The translations under genes and the position numbers were made by a program. From Zingiber officinale (taxonomy: Eukaryota > Streptophyta > Magnoliopsida > Zingiberales > Zingiberaceae), in contig NC_056005.1 in NCBI RefSeq assembly GCF_018446385.1, positions 96,521,671-96,585,670 on the forward strand: DNA of 64,000 nucleotides. Reading direction: 5' to 3'. Below are positions 54,549 through 64,000 of the stretch, in pieces. Numbering within the stretch: the stretch's first letter is position 1; each line of letters begins with the position of its first letter. The notes beneath the pieces were generated by a model. It saw only the letters and a list, made by a program, of their open reading frames with translations. It searched no databases and was not told the origin of the DNA.

Positions 54549-54941
54549 AGAAACTGAAATTAAGTTCTTTCTAAAACTTGGTACGTAAAGACAATTTCTC
54601 AAAATCAATGTTTTATTCCTATCGAAAGATAAATAAACATCTCCCACTGCAACAGCTGCCACTTTTGTAGCATTGTCCATGTAGACGGTGATTTCCCCTT
54701 CATGTAGTCGTCAAGTTTCTTGGAACTCCTGTAATGAATTGCAGATATGATCAGTGGCTCCCGTATCTACACACCAGGTATCGATAGATAACACCGTTAA
54801 ATATATTTCAACAACTAATGAATAGGATACACATTTGTTGTTCTCAATTCTACGAGGATAGTCCACTTTTTCTTTCCAATTAATATAATTGGGACTTGTA
54901 AGTTTATTCTCTGATATAACACCAGGAGGTTTGAAGGCCAT
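54549..54941 (-). pseudogene. Copia family C gag start fused to protease
   Basis: MAFKPPGVISENKLTSPNY at 54941 is a gag N-terminus, but within 45 residues the frame enters the protease (WCVDTGATDHIC with catalytic DTG), so nearly all of gag and its zinc knuckle are deleted. The sequence then runs NATKVAAVAVGDVYLSFD in another frame up to the solo LTR. Confidence 0.7.
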
Positions 54942-55925
54942 TTGAAATCCTAAGAATCACAAAATATTTGATCAATACTTTAGAATTTATAATAATATTT
55001 ATTGCTAAAAAAATATTATTTAAATTCACCAATACCTCAAAACATCGTGAATTTTGTATGCCACGTTAGTATGGATGTATACAAATTTATACATTTATAA
55101 GAGGAGGTTTTACCCATTAATTTTATTATCTTGTCATCCTAACTTTATGACAAATAAAATTAATAGTTAGTTTTTATTCGGTCACACAAATAATAGCAGT
55201 GACTCCGATGGGAAGGATACTATTAAATGCGCCTAAGTGTATACCATTACTTGATACTTAGTCCATTAAATAGGATTGTGCCCCTTCAGTTGGAGAAGAT
55301 CACACACACCTAAATAACTTCCTATAATAATCCATAAAGGAAGTTTGATATAGTGATCTGCAAACAAACTCATCCATTATGGAGGAAGGCACTCAAAGGC
55401 AATGCGCAAGTTTGAATGCATCACTTACAAACCAGTAATGGAGACCGTGAAATTTAAATAATTTCTCTCCCACTTAGTTATTTAGAAATGAGGAATTTTA
55501 ACATGCACACAAGCATAAAAACACAACACACACATCACAGTATAAAAGACAATAAATATGAAAACTAATTTTCCAACTATTATGACCTCATCCATAGCTG
55601 TCCTTCATGTGCCACCAACCCTAGCCACCGCCAATGGGTCATGTCATCACGTGTATCTTGCTTCTTTTTTCGCTGTGCCTCTAGTCTTCAAATAGCACCA
55701 CGCCTCGCAAGGATACGATCCACGCCAAAAATAAAATTTTACATTTATCTATCCTATATTCCACGAAGGAATGTACATGTAATCTAGATCGAACAAAAAT
55801 GTAAAATCCTAAAACTAATACAACTCCTGCTGTATTTAATAATTACAATCATGCACACACATAAAATGCCCTCGACATACCCAAGGGTCCAACCACACAC
55901 AAACACAATAGGGCCATAATAGTTG
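54942..55925 (-). other. Leader-like non-coding region of family C element 4
   Basis: No long ORF and no primer site (gctctgatacca in plus sense) are found. It should be the untranslated leader upstream of gag, truncated before the LTR. It ends where scrambled pol fragments begin. Confidence 0.5.
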
Positions 55926-56353
55926 GAACTAGGATGCCTACAACCACAGAGTTAATCGTACTGACTTAGAAGGTACCAAGTTCAGAATATACACTGCTGT
56001 TTCCAGAGCATATCCCCTAAATGAATTTGGTAATTCTAAAAAGGAAAGATTAAAATCTCTTTCTTTTAAATTTCCTATTGTTGTATCGTGGGAGTTATTG
56101 GATTTAGAGTATACAAATTGTCAACCAACATACCAGAACAGATAACTACACTATTTTTTTGACAACTACTTTGTCATCAAAAGAAATAGAATATCCATCC
56201 ATAAATAGTTTAGAAACTGAAATCAAGTTCTTTTAAAAACTTGGTACATAAAGACAATTACTCAAAATCAATATCTTATTCCTATCAAAAGATAAATAAA
56301 CATCTCCCACTGCAACAACTGCCACTTCTTAGCATTGCCCATGTAGACGGTGA
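55926..56353 (-). mobile_element. Scrambled fragments of a second family C copy
   Basis: Three pieces are joined: 55965-56035 matches integrase sequence at 48693-48770; 56036-56085 matches a minisatellite unit of the family C LTR; 56086-56353 matches 52125-52255 plus 54544-54690, uninterrupted. It is a rearranged remnant and encodes no usable protein. The family B LTR at 56354 cuts it. Confidence 0.7.
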
Positions 56354-58321
56354 TGTTGGGTTTTTCGGGCCGCGAAAACCTCTTTTTCGCGTCGCGGAAA
56401 CCCCGAAACCCCCTAGCCATTGGATCCGTGCGAAGAAAACTTTCGAAAATATGAGTACGAGTTTCAAACTATGATCTACAGTAGATCTACAAGGAAAAAC
56501 ATTTTATACCTTCGATGCGTGCCCTTCGCGAATCCCGCTCGTCCAAGGTACGCCGGTTCTCGTGATTGTCAACGTAGACAATCCTCTAGAAGTATCCACA
56601 TGAACAAGATGTGTTCTCTAACACACAAGGATGGAGAAGAGAGCACCACAAGTGTGCTAGCACTCTCTAGGGCTCTCGGGTAGGATTGGAAGAAGAAGAA
56701 AGGAAAAGAAGAGAACACACTCCTCTAAAATCTCTATGTGACTTTCACTAACCTTTCTTCTTGGATTATATTCACTCTCCTTTCTTCTCCCTTGCTTGAA
56801 ACCCACGACCAAGAGAAGAGAAGGAGCAAGAAGAGAGCTTAGGAGGAGGAAGATCACTTGAATGAGAGTTACCCTTGCAAAATGGAACTCTTTTCATCTA
56901 ATTAAGTGGTTTGTAACCTCCATGGGATACCAAGAGTCACAACTCTTGGTAACTCCCATGAGGTGGCACTTCACTTAAGTAACCATGATGATGTGGAGCA
57001 TCATCATTGGTCCACTTAATGCCAACTCACCAATGAGGTGGCATAAAGTCAAGTCAAACTTGACTCTTCATCTTCCTCTCAAGTCAAGTCAAACTTGACT
57101 TAATCTCTCTCATGGTTGATCTAATCCAACCATTTAATTCAAGCCAATTTAATATAATGAATCTAATTCATTTAATTAAATTGATTCAATGAGTCATAAT
57201 CTAAATTAGACTCATTGAACACATGAATCAACTTGAGTCCAACTCAATTAGCCCAATTAGGATTACTCTTAATCCAATTTGATTCATCAAATGAATCTAA
57301 TCCTCTTGGTTCATCATATGAACCTAATCTCCATCCACTTGTTCTTTGTGTGTGACCTAATAGGTTCTTGTAACGTTGGCAATGCCCCTAAACTCATTTA
57401 GAAACATAATTAATGAGTGGTATCTAGCAATACATCATTACTACCCAAGTTACAAGAATGTTGAGATCCAACATCACCTTGTGACTACTAATTGTGACTC
57501 CTCACAATATATGACAAGTGTCCTTCTATCCTAGACATCTAGATTGATCAATGTGAGGCATAGACTGTGTCATCCTCTAATCAATCTAAATCTTGAACTC
57601 CAAGTAGACTCACTCAATCAAATGAGCTCAATATCTCATATTGACTCATTTGGGCATGGCCATGCACTTCGTGGTCTCACTCTATCAAGAATACCGATGT
57701 CTCTCCCGTTATATTTGAGGGATAGATCCCATGTACATCACTCACATCCCTCAGCATAATTTGTTACATACCAAGTAATCGCCTTTATAGTCCACCCAGT
57801 TACGGGTGACGTTTGATGAAACCAAAGTACATAACTCCTTATGTAGGGAACCATGGTGACTTCAGGTCTAAGGACTAGTTGTCATACTAATAACCACATG
57901 AGAAAGTATATGACACTCATATAACAATCCATGATACTTTCTCATGGCGGGTCATTCAGTATACATTCTCCAATGCATAGCCATGTGTCAACTTAATATC
58001 TCTATATCCATGACTTGTGAGATCAAGTCATCGAGTTGACCTACATGCTAGTCTTATTGCATTAACATTGTCCCTGAATGTTAATACTCGACTAGGAATG
58101 ATTAAGAGTAGTGTTCCCTATATCATCTCACTATCGGTTCAACTAACCGATTGATATAGGTGAGAATCTTCTACTCAAGGACGTTATTATACTTAGTTTA
58201 TTTGGCACAAATACATGTAAGTATAATAACCAAAAACCAAATGCCTTTATTTATATAGAATATGATACAACAAGTCCAAAATACAATAATCAAATGATTG
58301 GCTCTAGGGCTCTAGCTAACA
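56354..58321 (-). repeat. Family B LTR (3' LTR of element 5)
   Basis: This 1968-bp LTR has ends TGTTGGGTTTTTCGGG and CTCTAGCTAACA in plus sense. It is homologous over its length to the inverse of 41144-43079 and 59535-61524. Confidence 0.9.
57544..57759 (+). repeat. Conserved antisense 71-residue ORF in family B LTR (representative copy)
   Basis: The same 71-codon frame (MIN-RHR-CHPL-NLNLEL, ending DRSH-HHSHPS) is open in all four LTR copies: 41707-41922 and 60094-60309 on the minus strand, 57544-57759 and 63574-63789 on the plus strand. It is always antisense to the LTR's own direction. It may be chance openness in a recent family; no known protein is recognised. Confidence 0.4.
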
Positions 58322-58335
58322 ATCTCCCACTAGCA

Positions 58336-58730
58336 CTAGTGCCAATCAGTGTAGGCTCTAAGCCCCAATGACCTAGTGTGACCATCATGCTTCCTCTGTG
58401 CCAAATCCTTGGTCAAGGGAGCTGCGATGTTAGCCTCTGTAGGTACTCTGCAAATCTTCACATCTCCTCTCTTGATGATCTCTCGAATGAGATGGAAGCA
58501 CCGTAGTATGTGTTTGGTCCGCTGGTGTGAGCGAGGTTCCTTCGCCTGTGCTATAGCTCCATTGTTGTCACAATAGAGCTCAATAGGGTCAACAATGCTA
58601 GGAACCACCCCAAGTTCAGTGATGAACTTGCGAATCCAAACTGCCTCCTTTGCTGCCTCTGATGTAGCAATATACTCGGCCTCTGTCGTAGAATCAGCTA
58701 CTGTGTCCTGTTTCGAACTCTTCTAGCTCA
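58336..58730 (-). pseudogene. Family B RNase H
   Basis: The minus strand shows DSTTEAEYIATSEAAKEAVW (58620-58700, catalytic Glu), LYCDNNGAIAQAKEPRSH (catalytic Asp) and ANIAAPLTKDLAQRKHDGH, the normal end of copia pol. A frameshift near 58728 separates it from RT. Confidence 0.85.
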
Positions 58731-59534
58731 CAGCACCACCATTAATGCAAAACACGAACCCCGACTGCGATCTATAGTCATCCTGGTCGGTCTGGAAGCT
58801 AGCTCATCATTGCCTCCATATATCAAGAAATATTCTTTAGTCCTTCTTAAGTACTTAAGAATATTCTTGACCGCTATCGAGTGACTTTCACCTGGATCTG
58901 ACTGGTATCTGCTCGTCATGTTCAAAGTATACGAGACATCAGGTCGAGTACATAACATGACATACATGATCGATCCTATGGCTGAGGCATAAGGGATCTG
59001 ATCCATGCGGTCTCTCTCCTCTCTAGAAGAGGGACCTTGAGTCTTCGAAAGACTCACGCCATATGACATAGGCAGAAATCCCTTCTTGGAGTTCTGCATG
59101 GCAAACCGAAGGAGTACCTTGTCAATGTATGTACTCTGACTTAGGCCAAGCAACCTCTTAGATCTATCTCTATAGATCTGTATCCCTAGAATACGGGATG
59201 CCTCACCTAAGTCCTTCATTGAGAAGCAACTCCCTAGCCAGTTCTTGACAGACTGAAGCATAGGAATGCCCTTCCCAATGAGTAGTATGTCATCCACATA
59301 CAATATGAGGAAGACAACTATATCCCCTACAATCTTCTTGTAGACACAAGGCTCATCTTCGTTCTTGATGAAACCAAACCGAGAAGCTTGCTTTAGTCCA
59401 TAAATGGACCTATGCAGCTTGCATACTCTGCTAGTATGCTGTGGATCTACAAAACCCTCAGGTTGTGTCATGTACACATCCTCGAGTAGTTTCCCATTCA
59501 GAAATGCGGTTTTGATATCCATCTGCCATATCTC
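58731..59534 (-). pseudogene. Family B reverse transcriptase, C-terminal two-thirds
   Basis: It runs from [18 protein letters not shown] at 59522 through YGLKQASR, the active-site [15 protein letters not shown] and [19 protein letters not shown] to [19 protein letters not shown]. All are hallmarks of copia RT. It is uninterrupted except at the upstream end, where the solo LTR separates it from the N-terminal part at 61525. Confidence 0.9.
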
Positions 59535-61524
59535 TGTTAGTTAGAGCCCTAGAGCTAATCATTTGATGATTGTATGGACTCATTGTATCATATTCTTGTA
59601 TATTAATAAAGGCATTTGTTTGGTTATTATACTTATTTGTATTAGTGCCAAATATACTAAGTATAATAGCGTCCTTGAGTAGAAGGTTCATACCTATATC
59701 AATCGATTAGTTGAATCGATAGTGAGATGATATAGGGATCACTACTCTAAATCATTCCTAGTCAAGTATTAACATTCTGGGACAATGTTAATACAATAAG
59801 ACTAGCATGTAGGTCAGCTCGATGACTTGATCTCACAAGTCATGGATATAGAGATATCAAGCTGACACATGGGTATGTATTAGAGAATGCATACTGAATA
59901 ACCCGCCATGAGAAAGTATCATGGATCGTTATATGAGTGTCATATACTTTCTCATGTGGCTATTAGTATGACTATTAGTCCTTAGACCTGAAGTCACCAT
60001 GGATCCCTACATAAGGAGTTATGTACTTTGGTTTCGTCAAACGTCACCCGTAACAGGGTGGACTATAAAGGCGATTATCGGGTATGTAACAAATTATGCA
60101 GAGGGATGTGAGTGATGTAGATGGGATCTATCCCTCCCATATGACGGGAGCGACATCAATATTCTTGATAGAGTTAGACCACGAAGTGCATGACCATGCC
60201 CAAATGATTCAATATTAGATGTTGAGCTCATTTGATCGAGTGAGTTTACTTGGAGTTCAAGATTTAGATTGATTAGAGGATGACACGGTCTATGCCTCAT
60301 ATTGATCAATCTAGATGTCTAGGATAGAAGGACAATGACATATTTTGTGAGGAGTCACAATTGGTAGTCACAAGGTGATGTCGGATCTCGACATTCTTGT
60401 AACTTGGGTAGTAATGATGTGTTGCTAGATACCGCTCATTACTTATGCTCCTAAATGGGTTTAGGGCATTGCCAACGTTACAAGAACCTATAGGGTCACA
60501 CACTAAGGACAATTAGATGAAGATTCGGTTCATATGATGAACTAAGAGGATTAGATTCATTTGATGAATCATATTGGATTAAGAGTAATCCAAATTGGGC
60601 TAATTGAGTTGGACTCAAGTTGATTCATGTATTCAATGAGTCTAATTTAGATTATAACTCATTAAATCAACTTAATTTAATGAATTAGATTCATTATATT
60701 AAGTTGGCTTGAATCATATGGTTGGATTAGATCAACCATGAGAGAGATTTGATCAAGTTTGACTTGATTTGAGAGGAAGAGAAAAAATCATGTTTGACTT
60801 GACTTTTTGCCACATCACTAGTGAGTTGGCAAGATGTGGACCAATAGGATTGCTCCACATCATCAATGTGTACCACCTCATGGAGGTTACAAGCCTCCAT
60901 AGCATTTAATGTGGCTGACCCACATTAAATGAGGAGGTTACACTTGTTGCCATGCCATTTAGTGAGGTGGCAAGATGTGGACCAATAGTGTTGATCCACA
61001 TCATCCTAGAGTGCCACCTCATGGGGGTTACAACTCTTAATGGTCTCCACATTAATTGGAATTAATGTGGGGGTTACACCTCCTTTAAGGTGGCTGACCA
61101 CTTGAATGTGGAGAGGATAATTTTCATTTTTAAAAATTATTCTATCATTCATTCCTTCTTCTTCCTCAAGAGTTCTTCTTGCTCTCTCCCTCTCCTCCTT
61201 CCTTGGCCGAACCACATAGGTTCTAGCACACTTTGGTTTTTGGTCACCTCCATCTAGTGTGTCCGTGTGGATACTTCTAGAGGACCGTACGCTTGACGGT
61301 CTTGAGATCCGGCACCATTTGGACGAGCGGGATTCGCGTGGGGCGCGCATCAAGGGTAATGATCTTAACTTTAGTGTAGATCTAAAGTTTTTACAAACTC
61401 GTACAAGAAAAAGGTTTTTCGAAAAGTTTTTGTTTCCGAATCTTTGCACGAGATCCATGGCTTTGGGTGACTCGGGGTTTCCGCGACGCGAAAAAGCGGT
61501 TTTCGCGGCCCGAAGAACCCAACA
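59535..61524 (+). mobile_element. Family B solo LTR inserted in RT of a family B element (TSD ATCTC)
   Basis: This 1990-bp LTR begins TGTTAGTTAGAGCCC and ends AGAACCCAACA. ATCTC flanks it at 59530-59534 and 61525-61529. It has no internal region or second LTR, and lies in plus orientation against the minus orientation of its host. Confidence 0.93.
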
Positions 61525-61529
61525 ATCTC

Positions 61530-62374
61530 ATAGTCATGGTAGGCTGCAATAACAAGCATGATCCGAATGGACTTAAACATCGCTACTGGAGAAAAGGTCT
61601 CATCATAGTCAATACCATGAATTTGCTTGAAACCTTTAGCTACCAAGCGACCCTTATAGATAAATCCATCCATGTCAGTCTTTCTCTTAAAGACCCACTT
61701 GCACCCAATGGGTTTTACCCCTTCAGGTGGATCAACCAAAGTCCATACTTGGTTGGTGTACATGGATTCTATCTCGAATCTCATGGCTTCTAGCCATTTC
61801 TCGGAATCTGGTCTCATCACAGCTTCCTGATAGGTGGTAGGCTCATCCTCTATGAGCATAACGTCATCATGGTCAGACAAGAGAAATGAGTATCTCTCAG
61901 GCTGACGACGTACCCTATCAGACCTGCGAAGGGGTATGCCTACTTGAACTGGTTGTTGTTCCTCAACTCTTTGTGGAACATCATCATCCACAACACTTTG
62001 TGGTTCCAGTTCAATTTCCATCGAGGCATCAGTGCTATTGTTCGCATCTTGAACTTCTTCAAGATCGAACGCTCTCCCACTAGTCTTTCTAGAAACAAAG
62101 TCCCTTTCTAGAAAGACCCTAGTCTTTGCCACAACTACCTTGTGCTGACTGGGAATGTAGAAATAATATCCCTTAGTTTACTTGGGATATCCAATAAAGT
62201 AGCACTTGTCGGATTTAGGTCCTAATTTATCTGAGACTTGACGTCTAACGTAAGCCTCACAACCCTAAATCCTCATGAAAGACACCTGGACATCTCTCCC
62301 AGTTCATATCCTATATGGTGTCTTTATCACTGCCTTTGATGGAACTCAGTTGAGTATAAAAGCTGCCGTATCTA
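61530..62374 (-). pseudogene. Family B integrase end, linker and RT N-terminus
   Basis: On the minus strand the integrase end (GCEAYVRRQVSDKLGPKS near 62230, then CYFIGYP and GYYFYIP with a stop) leads to an acidic linker (PLRRSDRVRRQPERY). The RT start follows (MYTNQVWTLVDPPEGVKPIG, CKWVFKRKTDMDGFIYK, RLVAKGFKQ, DYDETFSPVAMFKSIR). It stops at 61530 where the solo LTR starts and resumes at 59534. Confidence 0.88.
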
Positions 62375-64000
62375 TGTTGGGTTTTTCGGGCCGCGAAAAC
62401 TACTTTTCGCGTCGCGGAAACCCCGAATCGCCCAAGCCACGGATCTCGTGCAAGGTAAAACTTTCGAAAAATGCGAGTACGAGTTTAAAACACGATCGAC
62501 TCTTAGATCTACGAGGGAAAAACATTTACCCTTGATGCGTGCCCTTCGCAATCCCGCAACGTCCAAAGGTAGTCGGATCTCGAGACCGTCAAGCGAACGG
62601 TCCTCTAGCGGTATCCACACGAACAAGGAGTGGTCTTCTACCACTCAAAGATGGAGAGGAGAACCCACAAGTGTGCTAGCACTTTCTAGGGCTCTCGGAT
62701 TGGATCTCAAAGGTGAGAAAGGAGAGAAGGGAAAAAGGAACTCACACACTCCTCTAGGTACTCTCCTTTTGTGACCTTCACACCACCTAGTTGCTTGGAA
62801 TCAACTCTCACTTCTTCTCCACCATGAAGCCACGACCATCAGCAAGCTTGAGAGAGGGAGAAGCACCCAAGGAAGAAGAAGCATTGAACACCATTCAATT
62901 TCTACCAAATGAAAACCTCTCATCACTTAGTGTGGCCGCCCACCACATGTGTAACCCCCACATTAATGTGGCCGGCCACATTAAGAGGATTAATGGTGTG
63001 TAACCTCCATGAGGTGTCACACCATTATATAAGGGGATGATGTGGCATGCCATGTAGGATGAGTCATCCTCATGATGTGGCAATTCATCAAGTCAAAACT
63101 TGATGTGTCAACCTCTATTTGGTCAAGTCAAACTTGACCAATGCTCTTCCTTGTTGAGTTAAATCCAAGCTTTGATTCAAGTCAATTTTAATTTAATGAA
63201 TCTCAATTCATTAATATAAATTGACTCATGAATCAAATTTAAATTAGACTCATTCAACAATTGAATCTAATTGAGTCTAACTCAATAAGTCTAATTTGAA
63301 TCCAATCTTTGATTCATCATATGAATCTAATCCTATTGGTTCATCATATGAACCTAATCTCCATGCACATGTTCTTTGTGTGTGACCCAATAGGTTCTTG
63401 TAACGTTGGCAATGTTATAAACTCCTTTAAAAACATAAACAATGAGCGGCATCTAGCAATACATCATTGCTACCCAAGTTACAAGAAATGTTGAGATCCA
63501 ACATCACCTTGTGACTACTAATTGTGACTCCTCACAATATGTGACAAGTGTCCTTCTATCCTAGACATCTAGATTGATCAATGTGAGGCATAGACCGTGT
63601 CATCCTCTGACCAATCTAAATCTTGAACTCCGAGTAGACTCACTCAATCAAATGAGCTCAATATCTCATATTGACTCATTTGGGTATGACCATACACTTT
63701 GTGGTCTCACTCTATCAAGAATATCGATGTCTCTCCCGTCATATAGGAGGGATAGATCCCATCTACATCACTCACATCCCTCTGCATAATTTGTTATATA
63801 CCCAGTAATCCCAGTTACGGGTGACGTTCGACGAAACTAAAGTACATAACTCCTTATGTAGGGATCCATGGTGACTTCAGGTCTAAGGACTAATAGTCAT
63901 ACTAATAGCCACATGAGAAAGTATATGACACTCATATAACGATCCATGATACTTTCTCATGGCGGGTCATTCAGTATACATTCTCTAATGCATATCCATG
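62375..64000 (-). repeat. Family B LTR inserted in integrase of element 5, runs off the window
   Basis: It begins TGTTGGGTTTTTCGGGCC, with candidate left target ATCTA (62370-62374), and aligns with 56354-57980 and the inverse of the plus copies. It breaks the element 5 integrase between its core and its C-terminal region. Whether it is a solo LTR or the end of a full element cannot be seen. Confidence 0.85.

Larger units (their letters stand above)
44778..55925 (-). mobile_element. Truncated copia family C element 4, interrupted by a CACTA element and a solo Ty3 LTR
   Basis: On the minus strand the order is leader (55925-54942), gag start fused to protease, pre-integrase and integrase, RT C-terminal half, RNase H, polypurine tract and LTR. 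Most of gag and the N-terminal half of RT are deleted, and no 5' LTR is found. Two later insertions split it: 48878-51623 in integrase and 52256-54543 upstream of the pre-integrase domain. It is dead. Confidence 0.8.
56354..62374 (-). mobile_element. Copia family B element 5, truncated upstream and interrupted by a solo LTR
   Basis: The 3' LTR is 56354-58321, followed by the polypurine tract GTGGGAGAT (58322-58330), RNase H, RT (split at 59535-61524) and the integrase C-terminus. At 62374 another family B LTR begins, so the N-terminal half of pol, gag and the 5' LTR are missing or beyond the window. Reading direction is minus. The RT is well preserved apart from the insertion. Confidence 0.85.

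Overview
The window is plant nuclear DNA, almost certainly from a monocot with a large repeat-rich genome. The LTR families look like those I associate with Zingiberales, but that placement is an impression and no database was available. One intact host gene is visible. It encodes a PIRL protein (plant intracellular Ras-group-related leucine-rich-repeat protein) in three exons at 1817-2551, 18391-18557 and 18642-19290 on the plus strand. Nearly everything else is mobile or viral DNA in nested layers.

Layout. 192-947 is a broken OTU-type cysteine protease of the kind carried by some plant Mutator-like elements. Intron 1 of the PIRL gene (2552-18390, 15.8 kb) holds an LTR-like repeat, a decayed Ty3/gypsy pol on the minus strand (5690-9069) and, at 10507-18095 on the minus strand, an endogenous badnavirus-like pararetrovirus. 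This copy is slightly longer than one circular genome: a 443-bp protease segment occurs at both ends, offset by 7146 bp, which gives the original circle length. Its polyprotein segments read movement protein, dUTPase, coat protein, zinc knuckle, protease, reverse transcriptase and RNase H, now broken by stops and frameshifts. Its Met-tRNA primer site and a TATA promoter are visible.

From 19493 to 25901 lie a second copy of the intronic repeat, an inverted LTR fragment and a degenerate coiled-coil retroelement. Two related gag-only copia elements interrupt that DNA, both on the minus strand and both with perfect 5-bp target duplications: 25902-30160 (ATTTA) and 30508-40458 (CGTTT). The second contains a very young Ty3 non-autonomous element at 32011-38507 (GCTAT), which carries a 438-codon ORF.

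From 41144 to 64000 the DNA belongs to two copia families. Family B has ~2-kb LTRs at 41144, 56354, 59535 and 62375. Family C has its LTR at 44778-47139 and pol up to 54941. Family C pol is interrupted by a solo Ty3 LTR (52256-54543) and by a 2746-bp CACTA transposon (48878-51623). The CACTA element has captured exons of at least three host genes with splice sites preserved: a class I histone deacetylase, a G-type lectin S-receptor kinase and an ALIS/CDC50 flippase subunit. A family B solo LTR (59535-61524) has inserted into the reverse transcriptase of a family B element.

The host gene keeps its frame and splice sites, so it can plausibly be expressed across the viral intron. Identities are by-eye comparisons within the window, and family names rest on recognised motifs, not searches.
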